Source of the DNA: Osedax symbiont Rs1
GTDB lineage: Bacteria > Pseudomonadota > Gammaproteobacteria > Pseudomonadales > Balneatricaceae
DNA length: 64,000 nucleotides
Direction of reading: 5' to 3'
Assembly (NCBI GenBank): GCA_000416275.1
Contig: ASZJ01000160.1
Coordinates: forward strand, 317-64,316
Translations under genes and position numbers: made by a program
Part shown: piece after piece, positions 9,630-18,830 of the stretch
How the letters are laid out: each line of letters opens with the position of its first letter
Position numbering within the stretch: position 1 is the first letter of the stretch
Notes under the pieces: generated by a model
What the model saw: the letters and a program-made list of their open reading frames with translations, nothing else
Told to the model about the DNA's origin: nothing
The model's database searches: none

Positions 9630-10451
9630 CTAAAGGGTTGTGGAAGTGGAGTGGATGAAATCGGCTATCGCAATAAATTCAACCAGTGACAGCGTTTCCG
9701 GTCTTCTGACCGGGTCGATACCTAGGGCGAGTAGCTGTTCGGCCTCGACTACTCCTTTAAGATTGTTGCGCAAGGTTTTACGGCGCATGCTAAAGGATGT
9801 TTTAACCACTTTTTCTAAGGTGCTTAAGCATTTAGCTTGGTGTGGCTTAGTCTTATAGGGGAGCAGCCTAACGATCGCAGAATCCACTTTAGGGATAGGA
9901 TGAAATGCTTCTGGTGGCACGATAAATAAAGGTTCTATCTCGCAGTAGTATTGCGCCATGATGCCCAGGCGACCGTAGAGTTTGTCGCCGGGTTTGGCGG
10001 CCAGTCGATCAACTACTTCTTTTTGCAACATGAAATGCATATCCAGTATGCAAGTTGAATGCTGTAAAAGGTGAAAAATAAGTTGGGTAGAAATGTTGTA
10101 GGGCAAGTTGCCGATGATCCGCAGCGGGCGACTATCTTCTTGCAGGGAGCTAAAGTCAAACTTCATCGCATCCGCTTCAAAAATACGGAATTTGTCGCCA
10201 TAGCTAAAGAATTTTGTCCTGAGGATCGGCAGTAAATCGCGATCTAGCTCGACGGCGTCTAAGGCGCCAGCCTCATCTAAAATTACTTCGGTAAGAGCGC
10301 CGAGCCCAGGTCCGATTTCAACCATATGATCGCTAGGTCTTGGGCTGACGCCTCTGATAATTCGGCGTATAACACCTTGGTCCTGTAGAAAATTTTGTCC
10401 GAAGCGTTTGCGAGCTTTGTGTCCCGCATTGTTGCTGTGCTGACGCGCCAT
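9630..10451 (-). CDS. rsmA: 16S rRNA dimethyladenosine transferase
   Basis: RsmA (KsgA) dimethylates two adjacent adenosines in helix 45 of 16S rRNA, a late 30S assembly checkpoint. The 273-residue protein has KARKRFGQNFLQDQGVI, the SAM-binding VEIGPGLGALTE, the acidic ELDRDL, and the catalytic GNLPYNIST. The C-terminal domain carries SFSMRRKTLRNNLK. It is between pdxA and apaG as in E. coli. Confidence 0.97.
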   Translation of the reverse strand: MARQHSNNAGHKARKRFGQNFLQDQGVIRRIIRGVSPRPSDHMVEIGPGLGALTEVILDEAGALDAVELDRDLLPILRTKFFSYGDKFRIFEADAMKFDFSSLQEDSRPLRIIGNLPYNISTQLIFHLLQHSTCILDMHFMLQKEVVDRLAAKPGDKLYGRLGIMAQYYCEIEPLFIVPPEAFHPIPKVDSAIVRLLPYKTKPHQAKCLSTLEKVVKTSFSMRRKTLRNNLKGVVEAEQLLALGIDPVRRPETLSLVEFIAIADFIHSTSTTL

Positions 10452-10574
10452 TCAATTTGAGCCTTTTAAATTTTGATAATCATGGTGCTAGATTATTAGG
10501 GGAAATTCCCAAGATTAATGATAGTCGACTGATCGGCGGTACTTAAAATTTATTACCGATCAAAATGCTGGTGC

Positions 10575-11576
10575 CTAGTTTCTTGTTGATGCTTTGCGTT
10601 GGTGAGCCAGTTTAGATGCATATTCAATGGCGACTAATAAGCTACCGCTGTCGGCTTTGCCGCTGCCCGCTATGTCCAACGCAGTGCCATGGTCTACCGA
10701 TGTGCGAATGATCGGTAGCCCCAAGGTGATATTGACTGCTTTACCGAAACCAGAATATTTTAAAACCGGTAGCCCTTGATCATGATACATCGCCAATACC
10801 GCATCACAGTCTTTTAAATACTTTTCAGTAAAGAGTGTGTCAGCTGGAAGCGGGCCAATTATATCAACATTTTGCGCAGAAAACTCGTCCAGTACCGGAG
10901 ATATTATATCTATCTCTTCCATGCCCATGTGGCCGCTTTCGCCGGCGTGTGGGTTGAGACCGCAGACCAGTATTCGCGGTCTTTGAATGGCGAAAACATC
11001 TTGTAGGTCGGCAATTAGTATCGCTAGTATATTGCGTAATTTCTGTTTGGTGATTGCGCTGCTGACATCTTTGAGTGCTAAGTGGGTCGTCACTAAAGCG
11101 ACTCTGAGCTGTTCAGTGGCGAGCATCATCACTACTTCAGAGGATTGGGTTTGCTGCTGTAAAAATTCAGTGTGGCCAGTAAATGGGATGCCCGCTTGAT
11201 TGATTATCCCTTTATGTACCGGCGGGGTAACCATCGCATCGTAGCTGTTATCTAAACAGCCTTGGCAGGCATGTTCTAATGTATCGAGCACGTAGCGTGC
11301 ATTGGCTGGGTTTAATTGACCAGTGATTACTTCTTCATTTAACTGAATAGTCTCTACAAATATTTCACCAGAGCTAGAAGCTAAAATATTTCTAGTATTA
11401 AAGGGGACTATTTTTAGTGGTAAATTTAAACTGTCCGCAGCTGCAGTTAATAAACTTGGATCGCCAATATAAATTAGTTGGTCTTGGAAGTTTTGCTGTG
11501 CAATTTTGACAATCAACTCAGGGCCAATACCTGCAGGCTCGCCACTAGTGACGGCTATTTTTTTAATCTTGTGCAT
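10575..11576 (-). CDS. pdxA: 4-hydroxythreonine-4-phosphate dehydrogenase
   Basis: PdxA oxidises 4-phosphohydroxy-threonine in de novo pyridoxal-5'-phosphate synthesis (DXP-dependent route). The 333-residue sequence starts with KIAVTSGEPAGIGPEL and includes TPPVHKGIINQAGIPFTGHT with metal-ligand histidines, CGLNPHAGESGHMG, DTLFTEKYLKDCDAVLAMYH with a further His, and RTSVDHGTALDIAG. It follows surA after about 200 bases with no recognisable content. Confidence 0.97.
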   Translation of the reverse strand: MHKIKKIAVTSGEPAGIGPELIVKIAQQNFQDQLIYIGDPSLLTAAADSLNLPLKIVPFNTRNILASSSGEIFVETIQLNEEVITGQLNPANARYVLDTLEHACQGCLDNSYDAMVTPPVHKGIINQAGIPFTGHTEFLQQQTQSSEVVMMLATEQLRVALVTTHLALKDVSSAITKQKLRNILAILIADLQDVFAIQRPRILVCGLNPHAGESGHMGMEEIDIISPVLDEFSAQNVDIIGPLPADTLFTEKYLKDCDAVLAMYHDQGLPVLKYSGFGKAVNITLGLPIIRTSVDHGTALDIAGSGKADSGSLLVAIEYASKLAHQRKASTRN

Positions 11577-11775
11577 GATGGACTCTGTTTATCGCCGTCG
11601 TTCAGCTTAAGCCTAATGGATAAATAATAGCATGCTTAAGCATTGTCCAGCCGTTGTAGAGGAATGCAGCTATGCACAGTATCCGTTAGGCGGTGCTTGG
11701 TAAGGTGTTATACATTAGAAAAACAGAACAACAATACTGCTCTACACTGTGCTGTAAAGCAGTTAGCTATTTCGT

Positions 11776-13071
11776 CTATTTAAATTCTACGTATGCATTG
11801 GCGCGGATCTCTCTCAGCCAATTGTCTTTCTCCTCGTTGAACTTACGCTTTCCGATGACATTTCTAGCTTGGTTTTTTTGTGCTAAGTTACTAACATTTT
11901 CTGTTTTCCGGTCGGTTACTTCTAAAATATGCCAGCCAAAGCGACTTTTAAAAGGCAGACTTATATCACCAATTTTAGTGCGATTCATTATTTTTTCAAA
12001 CTCAGGTACCATTTGCCCACTTTGTGTCCAGCCTAGCTCTCCACCTTGTGAGCTGCTACCTGGGTCGTTACTGTGCTCTTCTGCTAACTCGGCAAAATTT
12101 CCCTTATGCTTAAGTAAACGTTGGTAAAGTTGCGCAGCTGTTCTCTTTGCTTGCGTCGCACTAGTGACTTCACTAGGTGAAATAAGAATATGTCTGACTT
12201 TGGTCTTAGCTATTAGCAAAGATTTAATGCCGTTTCGTGTCTCCCTAAGTAATAACATATGGTAACCAGTTGGGGTTCTGGTCGGCTTGCTAAACTGGCC
12301 TGAACTCAGGGGGGAAATAGCATCAACTAAAGAAGCTGGTAATTCGGAGATTTTACGCCAGCCCATATCGCCACCATTCAAAGCAGTATTTGCACTAGAA
12401 TTACTAATTGCTATATCAGAGAACTTGGCGCCGGCAATTAATTTTTCATAAAGGTCGTTGGCTTTGGTTTTCGCCTCTTTGATGTTCTTTGGGGTGATCG
12501 GGTTTTTGATAGTAATTAAAATATCACTAATTAATACTTCAGCATTGTTTTTACTCGCCTGAGAGCGTAGAAAGTTTTGAATTTCACGGTCTGAAATTTG
12601 AATACGCTGGCTGATATTACCCTCTTGAAGTTTTCTAATCAGTAAGTCGGTACGAATTTTCTCCCTAGTCGCTATGTAGTCTTGTCCCTGCGCGATAATT
12701 GCCTTTCTAAACTTTGCTAAACTCATACCATTATTTTTGGCAATTTGTGAAATAGTGGTGTTTAGCTGCCTATCAGTTACTTTTATTCCCTGATCCGATG
12801 CCATTTTCAGCATGATAGTTCGAGTGATCATCTGCTCCATCACTTGCGACTGCAATACTTGTGGTGATGGTACTTTGGCGCGCTGTCGTTTTATTTGATT
12901 GACTGCTCTTTTTAAGCTGTTCTTAAAATCAGATTCAAGAATCACTTCATCGTTGACGATGGCAATGATTTTATCGAGACTGGCTGCAGAAGTGGTGGTC
13001 GCCAGTGCGATTAAACTAGCCGTTATTAGGGTTTTATTTAGTAGAGCTTTAAGTGAATTAATCATTTGCAT
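11776..13071 (-). CDS. surA: Periplasmic peptidyl-prolyl isomerase and chaperone SurA
   Basis: SurA escorts unfolded outer-membrane proteins, including LptD, across the periplasm. A start at MQMINSLKALLNK gives a clean signal peptide (hydrophobic LITASLIALATT, cleavage near TSA-AS) and keeps the overlap with lptD to 14 bases; an ATG seven codons earlier would overlap by 35. The mature N-terminal chaperone domain begins LDKIIAIVNDEVILESDF. Two parvulin domains follow, the first with NGGDMGWRKISELP and the second, more canonical, with KVRHILISP, GGELGWTQSGQMVPEFE and FGWHILEV. It is translationally coupled to lptD, its client. Confidence 0.96.
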   Translation of the reverse strand: MQMINSLKALLNKTLITASLIALATTTSAASLDKIIAIVNDEVILESDFKNSLKRAVNQIKRQRAKVPSPQVLQSQVMEQMITRTIMLKMASDQGIKVTDRQLNTTISQIAKNNGMSLAKFRKAIIAQGQDYIATREKIRTDLLIRKLQEGNISQRIQISDREIQNFLRSQASKNNAEVLISDILITIKNPITPKNIKEAKTKANDLYEKLIAGAKFSDIAISNSSANTALNGGDMGWRKISELPASLVDAISPLSSGQFSKPTRTPTGYHMLLLRETRNGIKSLLIAKTKVRHILISPSEVTSATQAKRTAAQLYQRLLKHKGNFAELAEEHSNDPGSSSQGGELGWTQSGQMVPEFEKIMNRTKIGDISLPFKSRFGWHILEVTDRKTENVSNLAQKNQARNVIGKRKFNEEKDNWLREIRANAYVEFK

Positions 13072-15850
13072 TATAATACTCACGTTTTTCATAACCTTTA
13101 ATTTTGTTTCTAAGTTCTGTTGTCGGACTTTTTCCGATCCCGCCTAAGCCTTTTAATACGAACTGTAGGGCAATCGAATTATCTCGTTTATTGTTGGATT
13201 CTAATTCTTGTCTAAATACTACTCGGGTTTTCCAGCAGCAACTTTGGTATTCCAAGCCTGCTGCTATATCTACTGTGTCGTTGGTTTTCCAATCGTATTG
13301 GACTAAACCTAAACTGGACCATCTCTCGTTTATCGGCCAAAGATAAGAGAGGGTGGTTTGTTTACGAATATCACGCGTAAAGCGGTGTCTTACGCCAATA
13401 ACATGATTTTGATCTTCTTCGTACTTTAAGTCTAGGGTCATTTCTGAGTTGTTGAACGTTCCCGCATCAAAAGCGGCATCGAACAGTGCGCGTACTCTGA
13501 TGTTAGGTCGCCAAATAATGGAGGTCGCAAAATCAGATGAGTTATCTTTTATTGGAGCATCACTGGGGTCAATGCGAACTTCTCGGTCGCTAAAATAAAA
13601 GGCGTGGCCAACACTGGCTGATATTATTTCTCGCCCTTGGTCTGAAATAACTCTAGAGGTCAAGCCTAGAGAAACTTGCTGAGCATCGCCAAATCGGTCA
13701 TCGCCACTAAAGCGATTATCCCTAAATAGCGAGTTGTAAGTGAAAGTCAGCTCTGAAGTATCAAAATCTGGCAGGTCGCTCTGATCCTTATATGGAACAT
13801 ATAGCGCGTAGAGCCTTGGCTCAAGAGTTTGTGTATAAGACTTACCTTGGAAGCTCATATCGCGATCAAAAAACAGCCCTGAATCTATTTCTAAGATAGG
13901 AACGGTCACGCTTTGATTGCTGCTAATGTTACTTGGCTGATCACTTAAATGATAATTAGCATGCCAAAATTTCACCGCCGGCTTAATGTATCCCCATGAA
14001 TTTCTGTATTCACCGGTAATGCTAGGGTTTAAAATTAGACGATCACCGACCGTCAAATCTCTGCCTGTTAGCCCGGTTTGGTCACGGTCAAAACGGGTGA
14101 ACACCGAGCGATGGTTAAAATTATAATGCTGGTAGTTATCTGGCAGAGTGCCGGTTAGTCTGATCTCTGGCAAGCGTTGGTAGGGCTTCTTCTTAGTAGA
14201 GTCTATAGTTTGGTACTTTTGTAATAAAATCGAACTCTTCCAAGTGTCAGCTTGATAGATGATCTTAGCTGATTGATTAAGATGATCGTTATCTCCCTCA
14301 TCGATATTTAATTTAGTATCAAAATCAGAAAAATAATCATCATCACTCACCTCTGTATAGTCAACTACAGTGGTTATTCTATCGTATCTACCGGTGTGGT
14401 TGAGGCCAAGTACCCAGCGTCGTTTATCTAGTGTGGTCTTTTGACTTGCAAACCCGGTACTTAAGACATTTAAGCTGTTTTCATCTAGGTAGCGAAATTC
14501 ATTCTCTAGCAGTATGTTGCCATCACTAAACAGGGAGGTAGTTAGTGTGTCATCCATATTGGTAGCGATATTAAAATAATAGGGAATGGCGATACTGCTG
14601 TCACCACTCCTAAATTTAATACTGGGATATAGGAAACCGCTCTGTCGTCTATCGTCAATCGGGAAATAGAAGAATGGTAAATACAATACAGAATTACCAA
14701 ATATTACCAGCCTAGCATTGTCGGCACGACCGAAGCCTGAGACCAAGTCTAAATTAATTTTATCCGCTGAAATTTTCCAGGCGTTTTCACCCGGTGGACA
14801 AAAAGTATAACTGCCTTTTTCTATATCGAGGACATTTTTTGAACGACGAATAATTACATCTGCATCGCCGCGAATGTGTTTCTCGTGAATCACATACTTG
14901 GCATCATAGAGACGGGTTTCCTCTTCATTGATATTGCCTTCAGCCTTAGATGCAACAATTAGCATGCCGGTCTGTCGAAAGGTCACCCCATCTTCCAAGC
15001 TGAATGCGCCGGTTTCTTGGTCTAGCTTGGCCAGCGGACTATGCAGGCTACGATTACCTTGTTGTAAGTCAACATTGCCGGTTAATGTTGACGACTTACC
15101 TATTTCTGTGGCCGATTGGTCGGCAGTGATAAATATCGCCTGTAAATCAGGCGGGGTATCTGCTGCTGAATCATCACCGATCGTCGGAGAAATATAGCGC
15201 CCTTTGCATACTTTCTGACTATTTTCGCTGGCTGTGTAGGGATACCAATCTAAGGATTTATAGTCTATATCGGTCTGCTCTACCTCGGTGCTATACGACG
15301 GAGATTGCGCATTATTGGCCAAAATTAGCGGCTGTTTGTCGCCAGCGCTGCTCTTTAGCTGATTCGCTGTATAATCAGTTTTATTCGATAAACTGTCAGC
15401 TTTAGCGGTAGTCTCGCTGGTTATTGATGGGTGGTTGTTACTGGTAGAATTAAGCGCTTTTTTAAGTGCGGCTAAGTGTTGATCTATCACTGGCGCAGTG
15501 ATTGGATGCGATGAAGCTTGACTAGAGTGATCAGGCGGAGCCGTTGCAGAGGGGGCTTTGGCAATAACCTTATTTCTGACAGGGGTGAATTTTTTGCTGC
15601 TGCTAGCAGGAGCAGAAGTCGGCGCTTTTTTTGTGGCGATAAACGGTCTGTTTCTAGGTTGTTTCGCGTTAGCTGTTGGTTTTTTGTCAAGTAAAGCGGT
15701 TGCTGATACGGATGCACTGCAGTCCCACTGATCGTTAACTTGACGACAATTCCAATCTTGATTCGCAAAAGCCACGGATTGAATACTGCTCAAGGTGACG
15801 GCCAGTATAGCTAGATAAAGTTGGTGAGATGAGTGTTTCTTAAACAGCAT
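13058..15850 (-). CDS. lptD: LPS assembly outer-membrane protein LptD
   Basis: LptD is the beta-barrel that, with LptE, inserts lipopolysaccharide into the outer leaflet. It starts with a signal peptide (LYLAILAVTLSSIQSVAFA) and Cys35/Cys44. Further cysteines lie before the periplasmic OstA/LptA-like jellyroll (SSTLTGNVDLQQGNRS) and in YTFCPPGENAWK; a CC pair (YQSCCWKTRVVF) is near the C-terminus, consistent with the barrel disulfides. The rest is beta-barrel. The 930-residue length exceeds E. coli's 784, largely because of a Ser/Thr/Ala/Lys/Pro-rich region from about residue 45 to 190. It is the first gene of the minus-strand cluster and diverges from amgK. Confidence 0.96.
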   Translation of the reverse strand: MLFKKHSSHQLYLAILAVTLSSIQSVAFANQDWNCRQVNDQWDCSASVSATALLDKKPTANAKQPRNRPFIATKKAPTSAPASSSKKFTPVRNKVIAKAPSATAPPDHSSQASSHPITAPVIDQHLAALKKALNSTSNNHPSITSETTAKADSLSNKTDYTANQLKSSAGDKQPLILANNAQSPSYSTEVEQTDIDYKSLDWYPYTASENSQKVCKGRYISPTIGDDSAADTPPDLQAIFITADQSATEIGKSSTLTGNVDLQQGNRSLHSPLAKLDQETGAFSLEDGVTFRQTGMLIVASKAEGNINEEETRLYDAKYVIHEKHIRGDADVIIRRSKNVLDIEKGSYTFCPPGENAWKISADKINLDLVSGFGRADNARLVIFGNSVLYLPFFYFPIDDRRQSGFLYPSIKFRSGDSSIAIPYYFNIATNMDDTLTTSLFSDGNILLENEFRYLDENSLNVLSTGFASQKTTLDKRRWVLGLNHTGRYDRITTVVDYTEVSDDDYFSDFDTKLNIDEGDNDHLNQSAKIIYQADTWKSSILLQKYQTIDSTKKKPYQRLPEIRLTGTLPDNYQHYNFNHRSVFTRFDRDQTGLTGRDLTVGDRLILNPSITGEYRNSWGYIKPAVKFWHANYHLSDQPSNISSNQSVTVPILEIDSGLFFDRDMSFQGKSYTQTLEPRLYALYVPYKDQSDLPDFDTSELTFTYNSLFRDNRFSGDDRFGDAQQVSLGLTSRVISDQGREIISASVGHAFYFSDREVRIDPSDAPIKDNSSDFATSIIWRPNIRVRALFDAAFDAGTFNNSEMTLDLKYEEDQNHVIGVRHRFTRDIRKQTTLSYLWPINERWSSLGLVQYDWKTNDTVDIAAGLEYQSCCWKTRVVFRQELESNNKRDNSIALQFVLKGLGGIGKSPTTELRNKIKGYEKREYYNAND

Positions 15851-15896
15851 TTATTGAAATCCAACCCTAGTAAGTTTAAAAATATCTTCTTGATGA

Positions 15897-15913
15897 ATTG
15901 AACATTGTTCAAT
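15897..15913. promoter_or_regulatory. Perfect palindrome upstream of lptD
   Basis: ATTGAACA and TGTTCAAT are perfect inverted arms around one central T. It lies 47 bases upstream of the lptD start, in the 234-base spacer shared with amgK-murU. The position suits an operator or a structured leader. No known regulator is assigned. Confidence 0.4.
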
Positions 15914-16084
15914 GTGCTGAAATAATAGAATAAAATGGTAAAGCTCATCAAATATATACGTTTTTAGTGTGTTTTTGTAAAATAAATACCTAAACGTCAA
16001 AAACCCTTAGCCATAAATGGGCTAGCAGAAGGATAATAGAGCAAATGACTTCTGAATTACAGTATTTGTGGAAAACAATAGAGA

Positions 16085-17116
16085 ATGCAGCAACTTTCTG
16101 AAATGTATACGTGGATAGAATCGTTAATAGTATCTGGAGCAATAAAAATAGCTGGAGATTGGGATGTTTGTCCGCTTAAAGGCGATGCGAGCTGCCGGAG
16201 CTATTTTAGGCTGCACAGTGCTGCCGGTGATAAAATTTTAGTCTCCAGCCCTGTACAGCGAATCGATAATTCAATCTTTATTGCAAGGGCCGAGCAATGG
16301 CGGCAGTATCAAGTTAACGTGCCGAGTATTTATTGTGTTGATGAACAGCGGGGATTTATGTTGATTGAAGATTTTGGCAACCGCCATTTATTTGATCTAT
16401 TAACCAGTGAATTCAATGCCGAGCTCTATCAAAAAGCGATTGAGCAGTTAATAGAGATACAAAAAGTTCCCCACAGTCCGCTAGTGGCTTTTGATCGGGA
16501 ATTTTTACTGCGTGAAATGCGCTTGTTTGAGCAATGGCTGGTAAAATATCAACTGGATTTAGCGGTGCCGAGCTGCTTAGATGCGGTCTATGAACTATTG
16601 GTGGAAAGTGCATTAGAGCAACCCCAAGTGACCATGCATAGAGATTTTCACAGTCGTAATTTGTTAGTCAAACAGCATAAAATTGCGGTCATCGATTTTC
16701 AAGATGCGGTGCGTGGGCCAATCTCTTATGATTTAGCGTCATTGCTACGCGATTGTTATATCAATATAACGGATCAGCAAACAGCGCAGTTAATTAACTA
16801 TTATTTGCAATTGTCGCAAAGTGCACAGCTACTGAATCGCTCTATAACACCGCAACAATTTGAAAAATGGTTTGATTTGATCGGCTTGCAGCGACATTTA
16901 AAAGTCTTAGGGCTGTTTATACGCTTGGGAGTTGAGGAGCAAAAAAGCGCTTATCTGGCAGACATACCAAGAGTGTTCGGCTATGTGCTAAAAATTGCGG
17001 CTAAATATAGTGAGTTGGCAGAATTTTCGCAGTGGTTAGAGGCAGTGGTCGCTCCTGCATTAACTGGGCAGCGCTGGTATTCGTTAGATAAAACTCAAAT
17101 CGAGAAATTATTGTGA
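16085..17116 (+). CDS. amgK: N-acetylmuramate/N-acetylglucosamine anomeric kinase
   Basis: AmgK phosphorylates the anomeric hydroxyl of MurNAc (and GlcNAc), the first step of a recycling route that bypasses de novo UDP-MurNAc synthesis and confers fosfomycin tolerance in Pseudomonas. The 343-residue aminoglycoside-phosphotransferase fold has DASCRSYFRL, the gatekeeper region MLIEDFGNRHLFDLL, the catalytic MHRDFHSRNLLV and the metal-binding VIDFQDAVRGPISYDLASLL. Its stop overlaps the murU GTG start by four bases, and MurU uses its product. Confidence 0.94.
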   Translation: MQQLSEMYTWIESLIVSGAIKIAGDWDVCPLKGDASCRSYFRLHSAAGDKILVSSPVQRIDNSIFIARAEQWRQYQVNVPSIYCVDEQRGFMLIEDFGNRHLFDLLTSEFNAELYQKAIEQLIEIQKVPHSPLVAFDREFLLREMRLFEQWLVKYQLDLAVPSCLDAVYELLVESALEQPQVTMHRDFHSRNLLVKQHKIAVIDFQDAVRGPISYDLASLLRDCYINITDQQTAQLINYYLQLSQSAQLLNRSITPQQFEKWFDLIGLQRHLKVLGLFIRLGVEEQKSAYLADIPRVFGYVLKIAAKYSELAEFSQWLEAVVAPALTGQRWYSLDKTQIEKLL

Positions 17117-17811
17117 AGGCGATGATATTAGCTGCTGGGCGTGGTCGAAGAATGCAGCATCTTACTGAAACAGTACCTAAGCCTTTAATACCCGTGTTAA
17201 ATAAGCCACTGATCGAATATCATCTAGAAAATTTGCAACAGGCAGGATTTACCACGGTGATCATTAATGTGTCTTGGCTTGCCAATCAATTGGAAGAGTA
17301 TCTAAACCAGCAGTATACCGGCAATCTAAATATAAAAATTTATCCTGAAATTGATGCGCTAGAAACTGGGGGAGGAGTGTTTTCAGCTCTGGGTGAATTA
17401 AGTGATAACGATGCTCCCTTTCTGGTGGTAAACTCCGATGTAATGTCTGATTTTAATTATGCGGATGTAAAGCGTGAAATTACCGGCTTGGCACATTTGT
17501 ATATGATTAAAAATCCACCGCAGCACTCGCTAGGTGACTTTCAACTTAAAGAAGATGGTTTCTTGGCTATTGCTGAAAAAACACCCAATGCTACCAGCAC
17601 TGCGCTGACTTTTTCGGGGATTAGTATTCTCACTCCAAAACTGTTTGCCGATTGTACTATGGGTAAATTTAGCTTGGCTGAGTTATTTAAAAAATATATT
17701 CTCAAGGGTTTAATTAGCGGTGAACAGTTACATAATAAATGGATAGATGTCGGTACTGTCGAGCGGTTAGCGCTAGCGGAAGAGTGGCAGCGTAGCTTGC
17801 AAGAAGTATGA
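17113..17811 (+). CDS. murU: MurNAc-alpha-1-phosphate uridylyltransferase
   Basis: MurU condenses UTP with MurNAc-1-phosphate to UDP-MurNAc. The 232-residue nucleotidyltransferase begins MKAMILAAGRGRRMQHLTETVPKPLIPV, the classic sugar-phosphate nucleotidyltransferase signature, and has VVNSDVMSDFNY with the metal-binding Asp and KWIDVGTVERLALAEEW at the end. Start is GTG, overlapping amgK by four bases. The amgK-murU pair beside lptD is conserved in Pseudomonas. Confidence 0.95.
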   Translation: MKAMILAAGRGRRMQHLTETVPKPLIPVLNKPLIEYHLENLQQAGFTTVIINVSWLANQLEEYLNQQYTGNLNIKIYPEIDALETGGGVFSALGELSDNDAPFLVVNSDVMSDFNYADVKREITGLAHLYMIKNPPQHSLGDFQLKEDGFLAIAEKTPNATSTALTFSGISILTPKLFADCTMGKFSLAELFKKYILKGLISGEQLHNKWIDVGTVERLALAEEWQRSLQEV

Positions 17812-17874
17812 TATTGTTGCTGTGACTTGCTTGAGTTTACAGATTGAAGATAATAATTTTTATATGTGGCAATT

Positions 17875-18684
17875 ATGAATCAACAAATTTTACAGACCAT
17901 CAAAAAATGTAGAATCGGTATTTTTATTGGTGGTGCGATAGGTCTTTTCTCAGGCAATATAACCGGTTTAATGCTCGGAGCGGTAGTCGGTTTTTTTATT
18001 AATCGCTGGTTATATAATCTGCTGCTCGGTGAGGGCTCACCGCAAGCGCTGTTCTTTAAAGCCACCTTTTTGGTGATGGGGAAAGTGGCCAAAGCCGATG
18101 GACGTGTCACTGAACAGGAGATTCAGTTTGCCCGAGATGTGATGATCAGAATGCGCTTGGACGAGGAGAAAAGACGCCAGGCAATGGCCTTTTTTGCCGA
18201 GGGTAAAGAGGCCGATTACGATTTGGGAAAAGTATTGCGCCCTTTGAGTATGCTTATTCAAAGGCGCAGCGCAGTGAAAATAATGTTTTTGGAAATTCAG
18301 CTGCAAACGGCGATGTCGGACGGCGAAGTTTCCCCCAATGAGCTAAAAGTTATTCAGCAAGTCTGTACCTTCCTAAAAATGTCGCAGCAGGAAATGAATG
18401 AACTGCTGACCAGACTGCAAGCTCAGCAGTCTTTTCACGGCTCTTCGGCAATGCCAAATTCGCAATCCACCATCGACGACGCTTACAAAGTGATTGGAGT
18501 GGCTGTTGATGTATCAGATGCCGTATTGAAAAAAGCTTACCGCCGGTTAATGAGTCAACATCACCCGGATAAATTGGTCGCTAAAGGTTTACCGCAGGAA
18601 ATGATGCAATTAGCTAAGGAAAAAACACAAGAAATACAAGCGGCTTACGATGTGCTGAAGAATTCACGCAAGAATAAAAAGTGA
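17875..18684 (+). CDS. djlA: DjlA-type membrane-anchored J-domain co-chaperone
   Basis: DjlA stimulates DnaK from the inner membrane. The protein has one N-terminal glycine-rich membrane segment (IFIGGAIGLFSGNITGLMLGA), a TerB-like domain (KVAKADGRVTEQEIQFARD, then MSDGEVSPNELKVIQQVC) and a C-terminal J domain with the essential HPD in SQHHPDKL. The ATG start giving MNQQILQTIKKC is chosen; a GTG three codons earlier is possible and neither has a strong ribosome site. It follows murU as in Pseudomonas. Confidence 0.93.
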   Translation: MNQQILQTIKKCRIGIFIGGAIGLFSGNITGLMLGAVVGFFINRWLYNLLLGEGSPQALFFKATFLVMGKVAKADGRVTEQEIQFARDVMIRMRLDEEKRRQAMAFFAEGKEADYDLGKVLRPLSMLIQRRSAVKIMFLEIQLQTAMSDGEVSPNELKVIQQVCTFLKMSQQEMNELLTRLQAQQSFHGSSAMPNSQSTIDDAYKVIGVAVDVSDAVLKKAYRRLMSQHHPDKLVAKGLPQEMMQLAKEKTQEIQAAYDVLKNSRKNKK

Positions 18685-18808
18685 ATATGGGGTTTGAGGG
18701 GAACTCTGCAGACCCAAGCATCTATATACTGGTGTTTTTTAGTCAGCCACTTTTCCGTCTGCAATAATTTTTCCTAAACTACGAACTTGTTAGTTTGAGC
18801 GAAAAATT

Positions 18809-18830
18809 CCTGGCTAAACGCCAGGTTTTT
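18809..18830. terminator. Bidirectional terminator between djlA and DUF3530 gene
   Basis: CCTGG (18809-18813) and CCAGG (18821-18825) pair around a 7-base loop, followed by TTTTT on the plus strand and preceded by AAAAATT, which gives a T-rich tail on the minus strand. It lies between two convergent genes and overlaps the stop region of the minus-strand gene. Confidence 0.65.
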
